From: Hydrogenophaga sp.
Lineage (GTDB): Bacteria; Pseudomonadota; Gammaproteobacteria; Burkholderiales; Burkholderiaceae_C
DNA length: 64,000 nt
NCBI RefSeq assembly: GCF_030373245.1
Contig: NZ_JAUCZF010000001.1
Location: 62,001 to 126,000 of the forward strand
Direction: 5' to 3'
Part shown: piece after piece, positions 1 through 10,481 of the stretch
Layout of the letters: every line of letters starts with the position of its first letter
Position numbering within the stretch: the first letter of the stretch is position 1
Made by a program: the position numbers and the translations under genes
Notes under the pieces: generated by a model
Told to the model about the DNA's origin: nothing
Seen by the model: only the letters and a program-made list of their open reading frames with translations
The model's database searches: none

Positions 1-214
1 CGATGCGGATGCCCGGCATGGGGATGGCCTCGCCCTCGATTTCCTTGTCGATGCCGGCCATGATTTTCAGCAGCGTGGACTTGCCAGAGCCGTTGGTGCC
101 GAGCACGCCGATCTTGGCGCCCGGGAAGAAGGACAGGGAAATGTCCTTGAGGATTTGTCGCTTGGGCGGCACGATCTTGCCGACCCGGTTCATGGAGAAA
201 ACGTATTGAGCCAT
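1..214 (-). CDS. ettA: Energy-dependent translational throttle protein EttA (ABC-F ATPase), 5' part
   Basis: Only the first 71 codons are in the window; the gene runs off the left edge. EttA is a soluble ABC-F ATPase that binds the ribosomal E site and gates entry into elongation according to ATP/ADP ratio. The N-terminus [20 protein letters not shown] is very close to known EttA, and a Walker A motif GTNGSGKST lies at residues 39-47. There is no membrane segment, which separates it from transport ATPases. The ATG at 212-214 is the natural family start. The 150 bp between it and the next gene hold no ORF of note. The identification is firm although the second ATPase domain is not visible. Confidence 0.93.
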   Translation of the reverse strand, partial: MAQYVFSMNRVGKIVPPKRQILKDISLSFFPGAKIGVLGTNGSGKSTLLKIMAGIDKEIEGEAIPMPGIRI

Positions 215-364
215 TGCTAACTGTCCGATTCGGTGCTGGGTGGGATCAGGGGAGTGGCTTCGGACGCAAAGTTTCGCGCCCGGGGCCTGATCGAGCCGAC
301 TCGACCGAGGGCTGCCACAGCCAAAACCTCGATTATCCCCTGCCGCTGCCGGGCCGGCCTCGAG

Positions 365-2536
365 TCAGCTCAGGCTGTCCGGTTCGCCTGCATTACGCAA
401 GGCGGTCTGGGCCACCGCGTCGAGCGCACCTTCGATCACATCTCCGCTCGAGATCACGCGCAGCACCTCGTTGTTGAGCAGCCGCTTTAGGGTGCGCCGG
501 GTCATGGAGTGCGCCAGGCCGTGGGTGGAGATGAACATGAACAGCGTGCCGTGGGGGCTGGCCCAGGTGAGCTGGGCACGCACCCAGACGCCTTCGATCA
601 GCAGGTCGACCCAGGCACCAGGCAGCAGATCGGTGGCGACGGACTGCAGCGGCTCCAGCGGCATCGGGCCGGATTCGTCGGACACATAGCCCGCGTCCAC
701 TGCCTCCTGGCCTGCCATCCAGAAACCCCGCCCCGCCTCGTCCAGCGGCGCCGGTGCCGACGCCGCTTCCACCCGCTCCACCAGCGTCGGCACCACCGCC
801 ACCAGCGTGGGCGGGGCTGGCGAAGGCGCAGCCACCGGCGGGTCAAACGCCTGCTCCTGCAGGGCCACCAGCGCATCAAAAAACTGGGCGGTGCGGTCGG
901 CCGGGTAGTCGATCAGCTGCAAGCCCTGGCGCAACTGCCCGAGCAGGCGCGGCACCAGCTTGACCAGCCGGCTGCGGTCGCGGCGGATGAGCGAGGTCTG
1001 GGCGCTCCAGATCAGGTCATCGGCCACGGCGTCGATCGGTGGGCCATCGTTTGCGCTGAGCGCGCCGCTGAGTTGCGATTCGGCCACCGCCTGTGCCCAG
1101 GGCCGACGCAAAAAGTCAACCACGAAGTCGGGCACTTCTTTTTCAGCCAGCCGCTGCTGGAACTCTGCGGCCAGCCGCTCGGCCAGAAGGTGGCGCTGCT
1201 CGGCGTGCAGCAGGGCGCGCGCGGCTTCGGTGCGCATCTGGTTCTTGCGGGCGTCATCCTCGTCCCAGCGGCGGCGAAGCCGGCGCAGCAGACGGGCAAA
1301 CACCTCTTCGGTGGCCGGTGCGCTGTTGATCGCCTTGACCGCGCCGACCACCGAACGCCTGAGCTCGGCAAAACCTTCGTCGTTCTGGCTCAGGTAACCC
1401 AGACTGCGCTGGGTGATGGCCTCGAGCAGCTGGCGCGCCGGATGCTGACGCTCGCTGAAGAACCGCGGATCGGCATGGGACAGCTTCACCAGGACCGGCG
1501 CCAAGAGACCAATCTGCTGCCGGATCGCGGGCAGCAGGCGCTCGTCCTGCGTCAGGTTGTCAAGCATCAGGCGCACCACTTCCTGACCCAGCAAGCGTCC
1601 CAGGTGCTGCTCGTCAATGATGGGCAATTCGGGCGCGGCCGCCTCCGGCGCCTGGACGACCCGCTGACGCAGGCGCTGGATCAGCGGCTCGACCATGTCC
1701 ATGTCTTCCAGGGCCGTCATGGACAGCGGCACCGTGTGCAGGAACTCCTGCCCGGCGCCATCCAGCGCTGGCCGTTCCAGATCGCCAGCAAGCAGTTGGC
1801 GCAAACGCCCCAGGGTCAGCAGGGTGCGCCCCACGGCGCCGCGAGGCAGGTGCTCACGGCGCAGTCGCACCACCGGGCTCTCCAGCGGCTCCACACCGTG
1901 CACCAGCAGCCACTGGATCAGTTCTCGGTAGACCTGTCTCAGGCTCTCCGCCAGCGCACCCGCGGCTGGGGCAAAAAGCGCGTTGCGCTGAGCCACATCG
2001 GGCACATGGTGCAACAGCACACCACGAAGGGCGCGGGCAAAGGCAGCAGGTTTGAGCGGGTTGAGGTCCGCCTGCACCGTGAGCCAGCCCAGCAGACTGC
2101 TGACCAAGGCATTGAGACGGGGCAACAGGTCGGCGCTGACCCGCGTGAGCTCCTGTTCTGCCAGCGCAAAGCCGATGGTGGCGTCGATCTGCTGTTCGTC
2201 GAGCAGGCGCAAATCGTCAAATCGAACCGGCGAGCGTCCCACCGCGTCAAGTTCGCCGCCGTGGTACAGCGCTCGGCGCAGCTCTTCGTGCCAGGTTCGC
2301 TTGAGAGCGTCTTGCTGTGCCACCAGCCGCCGCAGCAGCCCGGGATCCACCCGGCCGTGGGTGCGGGCCATCTGGCCCGCATGTTCGGGATCGATCGACT
2401 CGCTCAGGCTTTCGAGCAGGTCTTCGACCATTGAATCCGAAACGGACAGCACCGACTCCAGGCAGTCCTGCAACGAGGGTCGCAGGCGGCTCATGTCGTT
2501 GGCCACGCCCAGGCGCAGCATCATCGGGGTCTTCAT
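365..2536 (-). CDS. DUF1631 domain-containing protein
   Basis: A 723-residue soluble protein with no signal peptide or membrane segment. Its Leu/Arg/Glu-rich helical sequence and overall arrangement match the DUF1631 family (PF07793), which is widespread in Beta- and Gammaproteobacteria and usually 650-800 residues long; no biochemical role is established. The C-terminal part, from about residue 620, ends in a compact segment (LLPGAWVDLLIEGVWVRAQLTW) that looks like a small PilZ-type beta-barrel fold; this last point is inference from pattern. The gene is preceded by a 333-bp non-coding stretch shared with the divergent helicase gene and is followed by ettA in the same orientation. Confidence 0.85.
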   Translation of the reverse strand: MKTPMMLRLGVANDMSRLRPSLQDCLESVLSVSDSMVEDLLESLSESIDPEHAGQMARTHGRVDPGLLRRLVAQQDALKRTWHEELRRALYHGGELDAVGRSPVRFDDLRLLDEQQIDATIGFALAEQELTRVSADLLPRLNALVSSLLGWLTVQADLNPLKPAAFARALRGVLLHHVPDVAQRNALFAPAAGALAESLRQVYRELIQWLLVHGVEPLESPVVRLRREHLPRGAVGRTLLTLGRLRQLLAGDLERPALDGAGQEFLHTVPLSMTALEDMDMVEPLIQRLRQRVVQAPEAAAPELPIIDEQHLGRLLGQEVVRLMLDNLTQDERLLPAIRQQIGLLAPVLVKLSHADPRFFSERQHPARQLLEAITQRSLGYLSQNDEGFAELRRSVVGAVKAINSAPATEEVFARLLRRLRRRWDEDDARKNQMRTEAARALLHAEQRHLLAERLAAEFQQRLAEKEVPDFVVDFLRRPWAQAVAESQLSGALSANDGPPIDAVADDLIWSAQTSLIRRDRSRLVKLVPRLLGQLRQGLQLIDYPADRTAQFFDALVALQEQAFDPPVAAPSPAPPTLVAVVPTLVERVEAASAPAPLDEAGRGFWMAGQEAVDAGYVSDESGPMPLEPLQSVATDLLPGAWVDLLIEGVWVRAQLTWASPHGTLFMFISTHGLAHSMTRRTLKRLLNNEVLRVISSGDVIEGALDAVAQTALRNAGEPDSLS

Positions 2537-2869
2537 CGGGACAACGGAAAAAGGCGGTCGGCAGGCATCAGAAAAGGGAAATCAGGGCATTCAGCGCAGT
2601 GTGGCCGAACACATTTACACGATTATGGAAGTGGTGGGGGGTTTTTCCCTGCCTGACCGCCTGACCGGTCGCTGGCGCAGACGTGCGACAATATGACCGT
2701 TGCGCTGCTTCAGTGACTCGCAACACCAGCACCCTGCTGGAGGACCAGCGACCCACCCACTGGGGCGCGCCGGTCCACTTTCTGACCCCAGTCTGCCTTC
2801 TACTGAGCGGATGTCTCGGCATCCGAACGGGCAGATGCCCCCAGCGCCCAGGAAGGGCGCCTCAAGCAA
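2537..2869. other. Non-coding divergent region between the DUF1631 and helicase genes
   Basis: A 333-bp stretch without a credible gene. Small ORFs here have no family character and no ribosome binding site. It must hold promoters for both flanking genes. A possible start region for the helicase is around the GACAAT near 2690, which would leave a leader of about 170 nt; long leaders are common for DEAD-box helicase genes. GGAAGG at 2851-2856 lies 13 bases before the helicase ATG and is a weak, distant ribosome binding site. Confidence 0.4.
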
Positions 2870-4642
<1,773 letters not shown>

Positions 4643-4660
4643 CACGATAAGGCACCCGAA

Positions 4661-4687
4661 AAAAAGCGGACTTCGGTCCGCTTTTTT
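4661..4687 (+). terminator. Intrinsic terminator after the DEAD-box helicase
   Basis: A perfect stem AAGCGGAC / GTCCGCTT closed by a TTCG tetraloop and followed by a T run. It starts 19 bases after the helicase stop codon. An A run on the 5' side means it could act on both strands. Confidence 0.93.
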
Positions 4688-4848
4688 GTGCTCGCCATCG
4701 AGCCACGTCGATAGACGGCGCAGGCAGCGCTGAGACCATCAGCCCGGGTGCCATCTCACAACCAGCCACTTCAGAATCTGCGACCGTCAGACAGGGTACC
4801 AGCCAGGGGGATCTCAATCACCAAGCGCAGAGTAGCTACAGTGCGGAC

Positions 4849-5892
4849 ATGACTTCGCCCTCCCCATCCGGTCCGAATTCGACCCAGCCGCGCTACGCCA
4901 CCCTGATGCTGGCCACCGCCAACCTGCTCAACCTGGCGCAGGCTGGCCGGTTTTTCTACAGTGGCCAGGATCCGTACAACGAGACGGATTTCCGTCGCAA
5001 GGTCGACTGGCTGGGCGAGCGCATCCAGGTGCTGAACGCTGACGTGCTGGCGGTACAGGAGGTGTGGGACGAGGTGGCGCTGCGCGCCGCGGTGGCAGCC
5101 AGTGGACTGAACTACGGATTCGTTTCCGTGCCCGGTGCAGAAAACGGGCCCGGCCAGAGCGGTGCACAAGGCACGCCGCGAGTCGGCATCGTCACCCGCC
5201 TGGCGGTGGAGTCGGTGGAGTCGCTAGTCGACTTCCCGCCGCAGGCGGTGGTGCAGGTGCCGGGTCTTGGCGCGCACAACCGTTTCGAACGCCCGCCGCT
5301 GCTGGTCACGCTCAGGCTCAAGCACGGCCAGCCGGTGGCCGTCATCACGGCCCATCTGAAATCCAAGCGACCCAAGTTCCTTCAGGACGCCGACGGTCGA
5401 ACCTCAGAAGACACAGAAGACCCGGCGGTGCAGGCCCTGGGGGCGCTGCGATCGCTCATCATGCGCGCCAGCGAAGCGATGGCGTTGCGCCTGAAAGTGG
5501 TGGAGTTGTTGCACCGCACGCGCCTGCCGCTCATCGTCATGGGTGACCTCAACGACAGTCCGCACAGCGTGACCACCCAGCTGATCGCCGCCACCTCACA
5601 GACCGCCTACAACAGGGGCGCGCGGGACAGCGCGCTCTACAGCGCGTGGGATGTCCAGGGTGAAGCCGCGCTGCGGCGCGACGTGGCGTACTCCCATATC
5701 CACCAGGGCTACCCCGAAGTGCTGGACCAGATGCTGGTGAGCGAAGAATTCGTGGCCACCAGCCGCAACGCCATCGGCGATGTGAGGCGCGTGGAGGTGT
5801 TCAACGACCATCTGTTCGAAGGCCGCGACCGCACCCGGAGCGACCACGGTTTTGTGCGCGCGTTGCTGCGACTGAAGCTACCGGACAGCTGA
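4849..5892 (+). CDS. Endonuclease/exonuclease/phosphatase (EEP) family protein
   Basis: A 347-residue protein of the EEP superfamily (PF03372), Mg-dependent phosphodiesterases. The family signature is present from end to end: a metal-binding Glu in AVQEVWDE (E71), HLKSKR in the middle, the GDLNDSP catalytic Asp/Asn loop, and a C-terminal RSDHGFV. No signal peptide is seen, so the protein is probably cytoplasmic. The sequence does not say whether it cuts DNA, RNA or a small phosphodiester. It stands alone between a terminator and the convergent cupin gene. The ATG chosen is the first in the frame and lies about 160 bp beyond the upstream terminator. Confidence 0.88.
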   Translation: MTSPSPSGPNSTQPRYATLMLATANLLNLAQAGRFFYSGQDPYNETDFRRKVDWLGERIQVLNADVLAVQEVWDEVALRAAVAASGLNYGFVSVPGAENGPGQSGAQGTPRVGIVTRLAVESVESLVDFPPQAVVQVPGLGAHNRFERPPLLVTLRLKHGQPVAVITAHLKSKRPKFLQDADGRTSEDTEDPAVQALGALRSLIMRASEAMALRLKVVELLHRTRLPLIVMGDLNDSPHSVTTQLIAATSQTAYNRGARDSALYSAWDVQGEAALRRDVAYSHIHQGYPEVLDQMLVSEEFVATSRNAIGDVRRVEVFNDHLFEGRDRTRSDHGFVRALLRLKLPDS

Positions 5893-5920
5893 AGCCTGCA
5901 GCCGCGCTCAGGCGCCATCG

Positions 5921-6304
5921 TCAACCGCGCACAAACAGTGTCACCAGCGGCTCGTCGCCCACCTGCCGGCTGCGATGACCGTGCCGCTGAGGGTCAAACA
6001 CGGCGCCTTCGGGCAAGGTGTCGGCCGAATAGAAGTGCTCGCCGGGACCGAACTCGCGGGTGCTGCCATCTTGCAGGCCGATCTCCATGCGACCCTGCAA
6101 CACGAACAGCCACTGCGGCGCTCCGGTGCAGTGGAACTCGCTGCGAAAACCCACCGGGCTCTGGCGCAGCTGGTAGCCGCCGCTGGCCATCAGTGGAGAT
6201 AGGCGTGCGGCGGGCGTGCCTTCAGAGAGCGCCACGGTCTCTTCGCGAAAACGCGCGCGGCCGTCGGTGTCGGTGAACAGCACGGTCTTGTGAAACACGG
6301 TCAT
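5921..6304 (-). CDS. Small cupin-domain protein
   Basis: A 127-residue single-domain cupin. The sequence around APQWLFVLQGRMEIGLQDGS and FGPGEHFYSADTLPEG fits the two conserved cupin motifs, although the metal-binding His set is only partly present. The frame is open well upstream, but the ATG at 6304 has AGGAG eight bases before it and begins at the start of the domain, so the longer form is rejected. The gene converges on the EEP gene with a 28-bp gap. The ligand and role are unknown; proteins like this are often annotated as cupins of unknown function. Confidence 0.8.
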   Translation of the reverse strand: MTVFHKTVLFTDTDGRARFREETVALSEGTPAARLSPLMASGGYQLRQSPVGFRSEFHCTGAPQWLFVLQGRMEIGLQDGSTREFGPGEHFYSADTLPEGAVFDPQRHGHRSRQVGDEPLVTLFVRG

Positions 6305-6469
6305 GACAACTCCTGAGTACATCGGCGCCGGACGGCGGCACGGCTTCGGTTTTAACAGACGGTCAGAGGGCAGTTGATTTAAATGTTCCCTAAGTCTCAC
6401 AGGCACAGAATGCGCTCCGTCGCGGTCGCCGACCCACGACGATTTTTTCATTCATCCAACGGACCCTCC

Positions 6470-6691
6470 ATGAGCAAGACCCTGATCGCCCTGATTTCTT
6501 CCGCACTGCTGTCGATCGGTGTGGCCCACGCCACCACCCCGGCCGCCCCCGCTGCCGCCAAGCCTGCTGTCGCAGCCACCGCTGCCGCTTCGGGCACCGC
6601 CACCGGCACCACCACCGCCGCTCCAGCCAAGAAGGAAGAAATGAAGAAAGAAGAGAAGAAGGAAATGAAGAAGGAAGACAAGAAGTCCTGA
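6470..6691 (+). CDS. Small exported Ala/Lys-rich protein
   Basis: A 73-residue protein. Residues 1-21 form a clean signal peptide ending SIGVAHA, and the mature protein is an Ala/Pro/Thr-rich linker followed by a highly charged tail made only of Lys, Glu, Met, Asp and Ser (EEMKKEEKKEMKKEDKKS). An upstream in-frame ATG would add residues before the signal peptide, so MSKTLIALIS is taken as the start. A strong terminator follows, making this a single-gene unit. No family is assigned with certainty; short secreted proteins with MKKD-like repeats are common in proteobacteria. The adjacent two-component system might sense the same envelope condition, but nothing in the sequence proves a link. Confidence 0.72.
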   Translation: MSKTLIALISSALLSIGVAHATTPAAPAAAKPAVAATAAASGTATGTTTAAPAKKEEMKKEEKKEMKKEDKKS

Positions 6692-6717
6692 TCCATCTCA
6701 GCCGGATCGACTGGTCC

Positions 6718-6743
6718 AAGCGGGGTTCTCCCCGCTTTTTTTT
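6718..6743 (+). terminator. Intrinsic terminator after the small exported protein gene
   Basis: AAGCGGGG and CCCCGCTT form a perfect stem with a short TTCT loop, followed by eight T. It separates the small gene from the response regulator that starts 17 bases later. Confidence 0.93.
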
Positions 6744-6760
6744 CGCGCACACTTCAATCG

Positions 6761-7423
6761 ATGAAGATTCTGCTGGCTGAAGACGACTCGATGCTGGGAA
6801 GCGGCATTGAGCGTGGCCTGCGCCTGGCAGGCTTCAACGTCGACTGGGTGCGCGACGGCAAGGCCACGGAGGCAGCCCTGCACGCTGTGGCCTACGACCT
6901 GCTGCTGCTTGATATCGGCCTGCCAGGCAAAGACGGCCTGCAGGTGTTGCGGTGGCTTCGCAGCCAGCAGCAGGAGGTGGCGGTGCTGGTGGTCTCTGCG
7001 CGCGACGCAGTGAGCGACCGTGTGGCTGGCCTCAACCTGGGTGCCGACGACTACCTCACCAAGCCGTTTGACCTCGACGAGCTGATCGCCCGCATCCACG
7101 CCCTGGGGCGCCGCCGCAGCGGTCGGGGTGAGCCAGAAATGCGCCTGGGCCGGTTGGTGGTTCAACCGCTCAAGCGCCAGGTACTGCTGGACGGCAAGCC
7201 GGTGACGCTGGCCGCGCGCGAGTTCGACCTGCTCGCGGTGCTGATCGAGCGGCCCGGCACCGTGCTTTCGCGCGAGCAGTTGGAAAGCCGCCTCTACGGC
7301 TGGCAGGACGAGGTCGCGAGCAACGCGGTCGAGGTCCATCTTCATCATCTGCGCAAGAAGTTGGGCGCCGCGTGGATCAAGAACGTGCGCGGCGTCGGCT
7401 ACAAGCTGGTCGAGGCCGATTGA
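6761..7423 (+). CDS. OmpR/PhoB-family response regulator (QseB/PmrA-like)
   Basis: A 220-residue two-domain regulator. The receiver domain has the acidic pair D8/D9, the phospho-acceptor D51 in LLLLDIGLPG, S79 and K101 in LTKPFD. The C-terminal winged-helix domain ends in the family signature EVHLHHLRKKLG and NVRGVGYKL. The overall form is that of the QseB/PmrA branch, which pairs with sensor kinases of the type encoded next. The stop codon overlaps the start of the kinase gene, so the two are translationally coupled. Target genes cannot be read from the sequence. Confidence 0.93.
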   Translation: MKILLAEDDSMLGSGIERGLRLAGFNVDWVRDGKATEAALHAVAYDLLLLDIGLPGKDGLQVLRWLRSQQQEVAVLVVSARDAVSDRVAGLNLGADDYLTKPFDLDELIARIHALGRRRSGRGEPEMRLGRLVVQPLKRQVLLDGKPVTLAAREFDLLAVLIERPGTVLSREQLESRLYGWQDEVASNAVEVHLHHLRKKLGAAWIKNVRGVGYKLVEAD

Positions 7424-8811
7424 ACTCGATTCGTCAGCGCTTGCTGCTGTGGCAGATCGGCGCTCTCATCGTCACGGGCGTGCTGGTCAGCGTGCTGACC
7501 TACCTGCTCGCCTGGAACGGCTTCAACCGCATCCGCGACTATGGTCTGGAGCAGATCGCCTATTCGGTGGTGCGCCACGGCATCAAGCCGGCGCTGGTGC
7601 GCCCGTTGATGACGCCCGCCCCCGAAACCGCACTTCGGGACCACTCCATCGCTTCGGACGCCATTGACAACGGCGAAGCGATCGAGATCGAAGACCTGGG
7701 TCAGTTCGTGAGCCAGATCTGGGACGACGCTGGCCAGCTCGTGTATTCCTCGCTGGACAACGTAGGCCCGCCGCTGCAGCCCACGGGCTTTCACGTGGTG
7801 CGGTGGGAGGACGAAGACTGGCGGGTCTACACCGTGGCCGACCGTCGCCAGATGGTGCAGGTCGCGGTCACCTCGGCCAACCGGGCCCAGGGGTTTGCCG
7901 ACCTCGTGCCCTGGCTGCTGGTGCCGCTGGGCCTGCTGGTGTTGCTGCTCAGCCTGCTGATCCATGCCGCGGTCACCCAGGCCTTGTTGCCGCTGGATCA
8001 GCTTGGCCGGGAAATCGGAAGGCGCGAGGTCAATGATCTGCACGCCGTGGCTGCCGACGAACTGCCCGACGAATTGCAGCCGCTCGCCAGCGCGCTCAAC
8101 CAGCTGTTGGAGCGGGTGGATCAGTTGCTCTCGGGTCAGCGGCAGCTCATCGCCGACGTCGCCCACGAACTCAACACCCCACTGGCCGCGGTGAAGCTGC
8201 AGGCCCAGCTGGCTCGGCGGGTCAGCGTTGGGGAGCGTTCGGCGGCGCTCGACGAGCTGGACCAGGGCATCGCCCGCGCAACCCACCTGGTGGCGCAGCT
8301 GCTGCAGATGGCACGGCTGGAGCCCGAGCTGGCGCAGCGGCAGAACGAAGTGGTGCGCCTGGACCACCTGGCCAGCCAAGTGGTGGCGGCGTTTTCGGCC
8401 CAGGCGGAGGCCCGCCACATCGACCTCGGCCGCGTCGGCAACGACTGCGCCTCTGTGCTCGGCAACCCCGCGGAGCTGCGCGTGCTGCTCAACAACCTGG
8501 TGTCCAACGCGCTGCGCCACACGCCCGAGGGCAGCCGGGTGGACGTGCGCGTGACGCAAGCCGGTGACGAAGTGAGCCTGGTGGTGAGCGACAACGGTCC
8601 AGGCATAGCGCCAGACCAGCGCCAAGCCGCGTTGCAGCGCTTCGTTCGCCTGACCCCTCAACAAGGTCACGGCAGCGGGCTGGGCCTGGCGATCGCCTCC
8701 CGCATTGTTCAGCAACACCAGGGTCGCCTGGAGCTGGAGGAGACGCCCGGCGGCGGCCTCACGGTGCGGGTTCACCTGCGCACAAACGGATCGTCGCTGC
8801 CACCCGCGTGA
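7420..8811 (+). CDS. Sensor histidine kinase, partner of the preceding regulator
   Basis: About 463 residues. Two membrane segments (about residues 10-32 and 162-184) flank a periplasmic sensor domain of about 130 residues. The cytoplasmic part has the H-box DVAHELNTP (His about 249), the N-box NNLVSNALRHTP, the G1 box DNGPGIAP and GSGLGLAI. No ATG begins the reading frame at the right place; TTG at 7420, overlapping the regulator stop as TTGA, gives an N-terminus that leads straight into the first membrane segment. A start further upstream, inside the regulator gene, is possible but less likely. The domain plan matches the QseC/PmrB group. Confidence 0.9.
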   Translation: MNSIRQRLLLWQIGALIVTGVLVSVLTYLLAWNGFNRIRDYGLEQIAYSVVRHGIKPALVRPLMTPAPETALRDHSIASDAIDNGEAIEIEDLGQFVSQIWDDAGQLVYSSLDNVGPPLQPTGFHVVRWEDEDWRVYTVADRRQMVQVAVTSANRAQGFADLVPWLLVPLGLLVLLLSLLIHAAVTQALLPLDQLGREIGRREVNDLHAVAADELPDELQPLASALNQLLERVDQLLSGQRQLIADVAHELNTPLAAVKLQAQLARRVSVGERSAALDELDQGIARATHLVAQLLQMARLEPELAQRQNEVVRLDHLASQVVAAFSAQAEARHIDLGRVGNDCASVLGNPAELRVLLNNLVSNALRHTPEGSRVDVRVTQAGDEVSLVVSDNGPGIAPDQRQAALQRFVRLTPQQGHGSGLGLAIASRIVQQHQGRLELEETPGGGLTVRVHLRTNGSSLPPA

Positions 8812-8937
8812 GGTCCTGGCGGGGCCCCGTCGCCGGCGCGCTTGCAAAGCGTTACAAAAAGCGCCCGGTCGCGTTCAACCCCTTTTTGCGCTGGCCAACG
8901 TTTCAGTGAGCTCCTTCCACTTTCTCGGAGTTCACCC

Positions 8938-9834
8938 ATGCGCCCTCTTGCTTCCTCCACCCTGCCCCGCCACTTGCTGCTGAGCGCCTGCGGCGTGATG
9001 GCCTTGCTGGTCACCCTGCGCGCCCACGCCCTGGGTCGCCTGGCCGATGTGCAGCTGATCGACCGCGACAGCGGCGAAGTGCTGCCGGTCTACCGCCACC
9101 AGGGTGAACATTGGGTCGCCGGGCGCAGCGGCGCGCGCTACGCCGTGGCCCTGCGCAACACCAGCTCGGGGCGCACGCTGAACGTGGTCTCGGTCGATGG
9201 CGTGAACGTCATTTCCGGAGAAACCGCGGCCTTGCACCAGACCGGCTATGTGCTCGGCGCCTGGCAGAGCTACCAGGTCACGGGCTGGCGCAAGAGCGAC
9301 AGCGAGATCGCAGCGTTCCACTTCACCGCCTCACCCGCTTCCTACGCTGAGCGAACCGGTCGCCCCGCCAACCTGGGTGTGATCGGTGTGGCGCTGTTCC
9401 GCGAGAAGGTGGTGCCACCACCGGTGTTGATGCCGGCACCGCGTCCCTACAGCCCATCGCAGAACCGAGAGCGCCTGGGCGCAGCCGCGGGCGAAGCCAG
9501 CGCCGAGAGCGCCGCCCCCATGGCCGAGCAGCGGGCATCAGCCGACGGCGCATCCGCCGAGAGCCTGGCCGACTCGCCGGTGGCGTCTCGCCGCATGGCA
9601 CCCGCGGCACCCGCGCCACGCCTGGGCACGGGACACGGCGCACGCGAAGGCGACCGGGTCGGTCACACCAACTTCGAGCGCCGCAGCTCGCGGCCCGACG
9701 AGATCATCCGCATCCGGTACGACAGCTTCGACAACCTGGTGGCCATGGGCGTGATTCCACAGCGCGCAGTGCCGCCCCGCCCCAACCCGTTCCCCGAACC
9801 CGCGGTGTCGCGCTACGCACCCGATCCTTCCTGA
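8938..9834 (+). CDS. Exported protein of unknown function, first gene of an ECF-sigma locus
   Basis: A 298-residue protein with a signal peptide or N-terminal anchor (residues 1-31). A compact, probably beta-rich domain covers about 32-165 (QLIDRDSGEVLPVYRHQGEH onward, then LNVVSVDGVNVISGETA). From about 165 the sequence turns to a Pro/Ala/Ser-rich linker, and a conserved-looking C-terminal segment around DEIIRIRYDSFDNLVAMGVI follows. The ATG at 8938 has GGAG eight bases upstream and starts the signal peptide; the frame is open further upstream but without such support. No family name is recognised. It lies 71 bp before the sigma gene in the same direction and could be the envelope component whose state the sigma system monitors; that is inference. 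Confidence 0.75.
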   Translation: MRPLASSTLPRHLLLSACGVMALLVTLRAHALGRLADVQLIDRDSGEVLPVYRHQGEHWVAGRSGARYAVALRNTSSGRTLNVVSVDGVNVISGETAALHQTGYVLGAWQSYQVTGWRKSDSEIAAFHFTASPASYAERTGRPANLGVIGVALFREKVVPPPVLMPAPRPYSPSQNRERLGAAAGEASAESAAPMAEQRASADGASAESLADSPVASRRMAPAAPAPRLGTGHGAREGDRVGHTNFERRSSRPDEIIRIRYDSFDNLVAMGVIPQRAVPPRPNPFPEPAVSRYAPDPS

Positions 9835-9905
9835 GCCAACAGGTGGCCGCTGTTGGGTGGCTGGAGCGAGATGGCAGCCAGGTGTCGCCGCCCATAATCC
9901 AGCGC

Positions 9906-10481
9906 ATGCACGACAGCGCCGAGCCCAGCGACGGGCACCTGATGCAGGCCTATGCCCATGGCGACGCGCGTGCGTTCGAAACGCTGTACGACCGGCATGC
10001 CTTGCCGGTGTGGCGTTTCGTGCTGCGCAGCGTGCAACAGCCCGAGCTGGCCGACGAGTTGGTGCAGGAAGTGTGGCTGACCGTGGTGCGCGAAGCGGCG
10101 CGCTACGAGGCGCGCGCTCGCTTTCGAACCTGGCTGTTCACCCTGGCGCACCACCGCGTGGTCGACCACTGGCGCCGCCACCGGCCCCACGCCAGCCTGG
10201 ATGCCAGCACCGAAGACGGCGCGTCGCTCGCCGACACGCTGGCCGCCGAATCGGGTTTTGGTCCGGAGCGCCGGCTGGATTCGCGCGAGCAGGCGCAGGC
10301 GCTGCTGGACGCGCTGGCCGCTCTGCCGCCCTTGCAACGCGAAGCTTTTCTGCTGCAGGCCGAAGGCGGCCTGAGCGTGGCCGAGATCGCGGCCACCACC
10401 GGCGTGAGCGCCGAGACCGCCAAAAGCCGCCTGCGCTACGCCCGCACCCGCCTGCGCGAAACCCTGGAGGCTTTCGCATGA
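9906..10481 (+). CDS. ECF RNA polymerase sigma factor
   Basis: A 191-residue sigma-70 family protein with only regions 2 and 4, hence ECF type. Region 2 covers FETLYDRHALPVWRF to ARFRTWLFTLAHHRVVDHWR with the core-binding DELVQEVW; region 4 covers LPPLQREAFLLQAEGGLSVA to AKSRLRYARTRLRE with a helix-turn-helix. The ATG at 9906 starts just before the first helix; the frame extends upstream without a ribosome binding site. The stop overlaps the start of the next gene as ATGA, the usual arrangement of a sigma factor with its cognate anti-sigma factor. Confidence 0.92.
   Translation: MHDSAEPSDGHLMQAYAHGDARAFETLYDRHALPVWRFVLRSVQQPELADELVQEVWLTVVREAARYEARARFRTWLFTLAHHRVVDHWRRHRPHASLDASTEDGASLADTLAAESGFGPERRLDSREQAQALLDALAALPPLQREAFLLQAEGGLSVAEIAATTGVSAETAKSRLRYARTRLRETLEAFA

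Noticed and set aside
9857..10477. N-terminal extension of the ankyrin protein across the sigma gene
   Set aside because: The open frame upstream of 10478 is out of frame with the sigma gene and reads as low-complexity shadow; the ATG overlapping the sigma stop is the natural start.
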